From Mya arenaria (taxonomy: Eukaryota; Mollusca; Bivalvia; Myida; Myidae): 64,000 bases of DNA. A program made the translations under genes and the position numbers. Position 1 is the first letter of the stretch; every line of letters starts with the position of its first letter. The stretch is taken from positions 70,174,223 to 70,238,222 of the forward strand of contig NC_069127.1 of NCBI RefSeq assembly GCF_026914265.1. Reading direction: 5' to 3'. This document shows, piece by piece, positions 57,978 through 64,000 of the stretch. Under the pieces are notes generated by a model. The model was not told where the DNA came from. It saw nothing but the letters and a program-made list of their open reading frames with translations, and ran no database searches.

Positions 57978-58092
57978 AAAGGGTTTGTGTTTATAGTTCA
58001 AAGTCGTTTAGGCCCCTAAACAGGGATTAATTTTTATTTATTTTTTAATATTGGGTTTGTCACCGTATTTTGTATTGTGTGATGAATACTTA

Positions 58093-58098
58093 AATAAA
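58093..58098 (+). terminator. Candidate polyadenylation signal
   Basis: AATAAA 116 bp after the stop of the 57.4-kb gene, followed by a T-rich stretch. Confidence 0.35.
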
Positions 58099-58547
58099 TA
58101 TTTATTTTTTATGAAAAGAAAACGTATCTGTATTTCCTACGTGGATGCAGATATATTTCTGCTCGTCTAGATATATCATGTGCAGGAGATTGTCTTCTTT
58201 GATTGTCACTGAAGTACACTTATAATATCCGATTTAGATCCAGTCACCTGCTATTTTACCGGAATGTTCAATTCCAATCAGCATCATTCATACCAAGTCA
58301 TTATGAATCTGACAAATAAACGTGATACCTGGAAATGGCAGAATTGTATACTCAGTGTTCTAAAAAAAATTTCTGAAGTATATAATATATACGTATATTA
58401 TGATTATGATGTTAAGATATTATGTTTATCCTTAAATGCGTTGTTCATTTATTATTTTAAAGCCATGTTTTGGCTTTACATGACAATAGATAATATATTT
58501 TACATGGTACAAAACGTTTTTCAATCATTTAAAAAAGAAGGAAGAGA

Positions 58548-58580
<33 letters not shown>

Positions 58581-58648
58581 TATAATAATGATAAAAAAGA
58601 TAATAAAAGTAATGATACTACTACTACTACTACTACTACTGCTGCTAG

Positions 58649-58734
<86 letters not shown>

Positions 58735-58735
58735 A
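58548..58735 (+). repeat. Compound microsatellite (AAT)n and (ACT)n
   Basis: (AAT)n at 58548-58590 and (ACT/CTA)n at about 58615-58735, separated by an impure 25-bp bridge. A long plus-strand frame through it encodes only Ile and Leu runs and is not a gene. Confidence 0.95.
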
Positions 58736-58853
58736 ATTATCATTATAGTGACACAAATCAACTATGTTCTGGAAAACTAGAACATTATAGAAATTAAGAT
58801 ATCGGTTTAATATTTATATTTATTTGCAGGCATCACACATCTGATATTATTGT

Positions 58854-58925
58854 GGCCCTGTGGTGCAACGGTAGCGCGTCTGACTCCAGATCAGAAGGTT
58901 GCGTGTTCAAATCACGTCGGGGTCA
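58854..58925 (+). tRNA. tRNA-Trp (anticodon CCA)
   Basis: A 72-nt cloverleaf. The acceptor GGCCCTG pairs with CGGGGTC, allowing two G-U pairs. The D arm contains GGTGCAACGGTAGCGC. The anticodon stem-loop CTGACTCCAGATCAG has CCA at 58886-58888, and the T arm is GCGTGTTCAAATCACGT. Discriminator A58925; the CCA tail is not encoded, as expected for a nuclear gene. Internal pol III boxes A and B are present. It decodes UGG in cytosolic translation. A related copy lies 253 bp downstream. Confidence 0.92.
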
Positions 58926-58926
58926 C

Positions 58927-58931
58927 TTTTT
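58927..58931 (+). terminator. Pol III terminator of tRNA-Trp copy 1
   Basis: A T5 run directly after the tRNA, the usual pol III stop. Confidence 0.75.
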
Positions 58932-59106
58932 ATTTAAAATAATTTTCTTCTCTCAAACGTATAGAATATTTTGAATACTTCACATTCATTTCGTTTCACT
59001 TCAAATAAAGCTTCTTAAACTACCTGTAAAGTGAAAAACAACGACAATATAACTGTTCCGACAAAAGACAATAATATGAAGACAAGATAAAATGCTTTGT
59101 CATCAA

Positions 59107-59177
59107 GGCCCTGTGGCGCATCGGTAGCGCGTCTGACTCCAGATCAGAAGGTTGCGTGTTCAAATCACGCCGGGTCA
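59107..59177 (+). tRNA. tRNA-Trp (CCA) copy 2, one base short
   Basis: It is identical to copy 1 through the anticodon arm and T loop except GCGCATCGG in the D arm and the 3' end. CCA is at 59139-59141. After the T arm GCGTGTTCAAATCACGC only CGGGTC plus A remain where copy 1 has CGGGGTC plus A, so the 3' acceptor strand is one G short. Either the acceptor stem has six pairs, or the last T-stem base is borrowed with a mismatch. Box A and B are intact and a T-run follows, so it may be transcribed. Processing and charging are doubtful. It could be a tRNA pseudogene. Confidence 0.75.
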
Positions 59178-59184
59178 TTTTTTT
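59178..59184 (+). terminator. Pol III terminator of tRNA-Trp copy 2
   Basis: A T7 run directly after the tRNA. Confidence 0.75.
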
Positions 59185-61334
59185 GTATCTTTTAAAGCTT
59201 TTACTTCTTTTCTTAAATCAAATGATGAAAGTCTGTTTACATGTAATTATTGGCATATCATTAAAGCTTATTTTCCGGTTATCAAATGTTAAGTCAAGTC
59301 AAAATACAAACGGAAGTGGTTTTATTGTTAAACATGCTAAGACATTTTCTTGACAAAACATAAACTATATCATTTAAATAATCCTAATGTTTTCATTTAA
59401 ACGAATATTTGGCAGGATACATTAATTCGTTGTCAGTTTACTTTATTTCTACGGTAATTATAAACTGATTACGGCTGTCAATGTCAATACTTCGTATCAT
59501 GCATTATTTTATATAAATTTATTAAATAGCATTTGTCAATTTCCAGTTGGCAAAAGGCAATTGACAAATAGTATGTTACAATCAGCTGTTGGTAAAGTTT
59601 AAGTGGAAAACGGAAATTAGCTATGAACAAATAACACCCTTTACGTCCGACCTGAAATACAAGCGTAGTCTGCGTGCATATAGTTTACTAAAGGGTGCAG
59701 ATGACTACTTAAATGTGTTAAAACCATATTCTGCTCTAAAACAGAAGACATCCTATCAATAAACCAATATAAAGTTGGCATGTAGTAACTGAAATAAGCC
59801 ATTTTCCTGGATCCGTGTGCCTTATGTGTTACATACGGTCTATGTTAAATGTAAGGTTACTGTGCCCTTCCTTTTTGTAAAATATACACAGTCTATCATA
59901 TCACGGTATCATTATTGAGTAAGGGATGTCATCATTTCTTTTACCATCACAAATGAATGTTAAAGTGTCAAACATTGTGACAATGACAGGTCATCCTGTA
60001 TTCAAAAACTAATTAACAAAGCGAATGTCATATGCGCGGACTATATTGTAAGTGCGGACCTAATAATGCTCTTCTCATATTGCAATGTCTGCTCTTTTCT
60101 TTTTAATGTTGATTGAAGCATGCTTTTCTGGAAGAATAAAATCAACTATAACACTGCATGGCTGATTAACCTTACAAAACAATTGCGGGGGATGAAAGGT
60201 TATCAATTTCCCATCTGAATATAGTTAGCTTCCCAACAGCGCAGTTTATGGAATAAAATTTCCCCGAAACGTTGTTTGAATTACGTCAAATGCATATAGC
60301 AAGAAATTTTTAAGTATTCAATTTAGATAAACAATGAAAAAAAGGGAAGTTGCTTTTCCAATTTAGAATGTTTAAGCGACTTAATCAGATTAACTTTTCA
60401 TTTCTTTACAATAATGAGAACACTGAATGAAATAAACATCGTTTTCATGATAAAAATGACCTTGAGCATACATTTAGGTCAAAATATTGACAAATCATCT
60501 GTTTACGTTAATTGTGTTTAAAACTCTATTCTCCATGAAGTTATTTATATTTTTTAGCCAAATATAAGACCAATAATTTTCTGAAAAAAGTTAACTCTAA
60601 TAAAAGGAAACCTGATACCATTTTTACGTGATACTAGCCCTAAAAGCACCTTGAATATAAATACTGAACCCCGTATTATTGAATATTGGGATTTGTGCGC
60701 TCGACGTATGGTGTCAATATATACATTTACATGGTGGCTGTATAAAAGCTTTAGTCTATTATTGCCTCTCTGTGGCCTGACGCCAACACAGCTTCTTGTC
60801 TTCTTGTCTTTGTTACCTACATAGCATCCTCGGAACGCAGGTTATGATACGCTGGGGTGCCCAGGAGGCTTATGTAGATAAACTCCATCAGGCTGTACGT
60901 ACTAGTGACTGCACATAGAATGAAGAATATTGAACAGGCTCACGTGATAAATGTTGGGATAATTTGTGGTTGAATAGTCGTAAAGCAGTTAAACCTTTAA
61001 CTTTTCACGGACCGTTACAATGTGTTACGATAAGGATATTTGAATGTCTATGGAATCTGTGTGTGCTATCTTGCTGCGTTGTGAGTTATGGTATTTGATC
61101 TTTGTGCTTTAAAACAGGCTCAAAGATCATGTTTTGACTGCTGGGCTCGTCCATGTAGGCTCGTAGATCGTTTACAGTAATTATATATTCAGTATTGTCA
61201 CTATCATCGTTTTCATCTTATTTTCGCTTGATATCAAACATAGCTTAAGTGTTATACGGAAGTAATTTGTGATTTCGAATGATCTCTGAACTACTTCGAG
61301 TCTGTTTCCTGCGTAAAATCAAATTATGTTGTCC

Positions 61335-61338
<4 letters not shown>
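59185..61338. other. No recognised gene
   Basis: TATAAAAG at 60741-60748 is followed by a moderately GC-rich 150 bp (GTGGCCTGACGCCAACACAG; TCGGAACGCAGG), which could be a promoter and first exon. No frame of substance follows, so this is only a hint. The rest is AT-rich without signals. Confidence 0.3.
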
Positions 61339-61389
<51 letters not shown>

Positions 61390-61392
61390 GAG
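61339..61392 (+). repeat. (GA)n microsatellite
   Basis: About 26 GA units with a single GGG interruption near 61377. Confidence 0.95.
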
Positions 61393-64000
61393 GCAAACCG
61401 AATTCCATTATATTTGACTTTACCTTAATGTTGGCATCAAAATCAACCGTTTAGTACTCAAAATAACTGAAGTATTTAAAAGTATGTATCAAAAATGTTT
61501 TAGTATAACTAGACTTTGATGTATGTCCTTAATTATAACCAGCATTAACTTAAGCTCCATTATATAATGAACACCTCTCGTAGTTTTGCAACAATGGAAC
61601 GTTATTGACATCAGCCACAAAATATGTGTCCAACAGGATTCTAACTTACGACCACAAAAGCTCATGTTCTTTGAGGAAATTAAGAACAATGGAATATCCA
61701 TATCATTGTCTACACATCGGAGTGGAAATATATATTCCATTCATTTGTTCATATCGTTTTTCTGTACCCTTGCATTAAAACCAGACAGACAACAGCATCA
61801 TAAAGTATTATTCAAGCGCCTGTCGCATGCTTTTGGAGACGAATAATGCGATTTCTTTGATGTAGGCGTTTTCAGAAAGGTCTAATTCATAACTTACGAC
61901 TCCTTATGCGTTAAAGATTTTGAAAGGTTTTGCTTTGTTTCTCGTTTTTTTTTTCTACTTTGATGCCTAGCCTGTAACTTTAATCATTTCTGGAATGGAT
62001 ATGCTTTTACTATTAGAGTGTAAGCCATGGATGACAGAAATACAATTGTATATCATAATGTAATATTTGTATAAAAGAGATGTTTATCTGAAGTTAAAAC
62101 TACATCTTAAGTATGAAAAGTCGGACCTCGTTTGATTTTGACTGTTTATCTTGCTTATTATTTAAGAATCAAGTTTCTTGCTGATTATGATGTTTTTTTG
62201 TTTAGACCTTAGACACTAATTGTTTCCAAAATGTGTAGTATAGTTGAACCCCTGTGTAACAAATGTTTAATCAATTATAGTACTGAACATGAAATGATAT
62301 AGTTGACTATACATTTTGAAGATCTAAAGCAGGTGTTAAATCACTTTCAAAAAGAAAAGTTTTATATAATGTTAATTCATTCCATCAAATAATTAAACGA
62401 TGCTTATGCTCCTCGTCGAGCTAGGTTTGCATTAGATCCAGACAGACGTAAGCAGTTAAAGTGTTAAACGCCTTCAACCTTATGACGCATGGTTTCGAAT
62501 ACAATTAAAGTAAAGCCTTATTTATGATTTAAAGGTTTCCGACAAGTTTGGTTTAGTGTCTCGTTTTATTGCAACTAAGCTGTCTAGCCACTGAATGCCA
62601 TTATTTCTGGAATATGAATGCCTACCCTCGCATTTTTGTCAACATACAAAATATAAACGTACTCCATGAATGGCAGAGAGACGTGTGTGTATATTGCACT
62701 CAGCCTACATGAATGATACGGTTGGTATTCTCAATGATTTTGCTTAACAAATGTTCGTTCCGCACTGTAAACATAATTTCAAATAAGTTTTAGCTGAAAT
62801 GTCGCTTTTTTACCTACATATTAAAGTAAATCTTGTTTTCATTACCAGAAATATTAATCGGCATTTTCAACACATCCAGCAGACATATCAACAGCATTAT
62901 CAACACCAATACTCGAAATATATATATGAATTTAGGTACTGTCATGCATCTTTTGTACTGAGTAGAGTTGTATAAATGAACTATTACAAAATGTACTACA
63001 ATGTGTTTTGATAACTAATTACAGTAAAATGGTAGGGTATATCTGTTTAAACCCATCGCTAAACCATCATTGATTTGCTTTGCTTCTGTACCACTATTTA
63101 AGTTTTTAACAAGAAATACTTAATCAAGTACTTCAAATCACAATCTATAATTGGAATAAAAAAGAGATAAGGGAAATTGGTTGTGGGCATTTGACGAAAA
63201 AATCCATTATATTTGACAGTATCTTAAAATTGGCATCGAAATCAACCGTTTAGTACTCAAAATAACTATGAAGAAATATAAGGTAGTCGAGGATAATTTC
63301 CATTAAGTGACCTGAATCAATGTGTCATTCATGACACTCAGACCACACATTCGAGCAAACTATTCAAGCTTACATACACATGTTAAAATCGTGTCTGTTT
63401 TCCATTGGCATAGTATACTGTCCGTCTTAGTCCTTTTAATTCGAAGTTTGAAATGCATTATCAATAACATCACCGGTCTGTATTAACCAACTCTACGGTT
63501 CAAATTATTTAGTAAATTCCTATATAATGTAAACTTATGATGAATACGCATTCTAATGAATTTAAACACGTATCAAATGCGTAACCCAAATGTTTTCAAA
63601 AATTGCAGAGCTCATGCCTTATCCTTGTCAATAGTTTGGCTAAATTCACATTGTCCACTCTATCACTTAACCATTTTTATTCCAATCCTTTCGAACTTGG
63701 TAACCGTGTTTATGGGCATACTAATTCGGATAAATTTGATTACATGCCTGATCTTAAGTTTTGACTCATTGTAAACATTTTACCAAATTGACACAACCCA
63801 CTATCTAACTTCTACCATTGTAATTACACTCTCTACCTTAGTTAGGTAAAATATATTGGGCAAAACAACTTGGGCACATTTCATTACAAGCCTGGTGGCT
63901 AAGGTATTAATAGTTAAATGGAAACTATACAGACAATATCAGTACAAGAACTATTCAACTAATACCCTGTTCATAGCCTAAAAAAGCAATCAGAAAGAAA
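61393..64000. other. No recognised gene; diverged duplications
   Basis: About 70 bp at 61405-61475 recur at 63195-63268 (TTCCATTATATTTGAC; AAATCAACCGTTTAGTACTC; AAAATAACT). Around 61900-62010 and 62460-62620 similar words appear in the same order (GTTAAAG; AAGGTTT; GTxTCTCGTTTT; ATTTCTGGAATxxGxATGC). This points to an old tandem duplication of about 0.6 kb. Frames of 60-86 codons have no known motif. Confidence 0.4.

Noticed and set aside
58264-58797. 177-codon frame rich in Ile and Leu as a membrane protein
   Set aside because: The hydrophobic part is the AAT and ACT microsatellite; the flanks have no recognisable sequence.
60741-60900. TATAAAAG promoter with first exon
   Set aside because: A good TATA word, but no open frame, splice-supported exon or RNA structure follows; kept only as a hint in the spacer note.
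1-64000. Retroviral, LTR, Polinton or toxin remnants
   Set aside because: No protease, integrase, envelope, capsid or matched long direct terminal repeats were seen; all reverse transcriptase pieces are of the LINE type.

Overview
The window looks like nuclear DNA of a bivalve mollusc, probably a heterodont clam. It is AT-rich, gene-poor and crowded with repeats. The evidence for a bivalve is the repeat styles (units carrying AAGGTCACTGTGACC, TTAA-flanked MITEs ending AGCTGCACTCTCACAGAT, elements ending ATTATGCCCCCC) together with the host genes: a Methuselah-like receptor with a somatomedin B domain, a lachesin-like Ig exon, a THAP exon and tRNA-Trp genes. The species assignment is an inference from style, not a match.

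Layout. 1-3003: a mobile element with GTGGATTTCAC arrays and a PHD-finger exon. 3.5-15.9 kb: two inverted arrays of one 68-bp unit flank a block of bivalve dispersed repeats rich in nuclear-receptor half-sites. 16.3-23.3 kb: the first exon of a THAP gene (minus strand) is split by a 6.8-kb MULE-like element with an exact 10-bp target duplication. The element carries a decayed PHD plus MULE transposase gene. 24.5-26.6 kb: a MITE and a decayed LINE. 26.7-33.5 kb: an inverted-repeat-bounded unit holding a LINE fragment and two 180-bp-class arrays. 33.6-41.6 kb: foldback elements and MITEs, including a 2.87-kb element nested in a foldback element with a 6-bp target duplication.

The right half holds most host genes. 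A three-Ig-domain exon lies at 42.2-43.1 kb (minus). A repeat split by a LINE follows (43.8-45.6 kb). An unrecognised gene or pseudogene lies at 46.6-47.2 kb (minus). Hairpin elements occupy 48.7-49.8 kb. A single-exon Methuselah-like GPCR at 52.7-54.9 kb (minus) has three reading-frame breaks. A 48-bp satellite with higher-order structure fills 55.4-57.0 kb. A small unrecognised two-exon gene lies at 57.4-58.0 kb (plus). Two tRNA-Trp(CCA) copies lie at 58.85-59.18 kb. The last 4.8 kb is nearly featureless apart from a GA microsatellite and a diverged duplication.

The genes do not form a common pathway; they are separate host loci among mobile elements. I saw no retroviral, LTR, Polinton, toxin or CRISPR feature. 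The strongest new observation is the dated, nested transposon architecture, above all the MULE-like element inside the THAP exon. It is not a new biochemical system.
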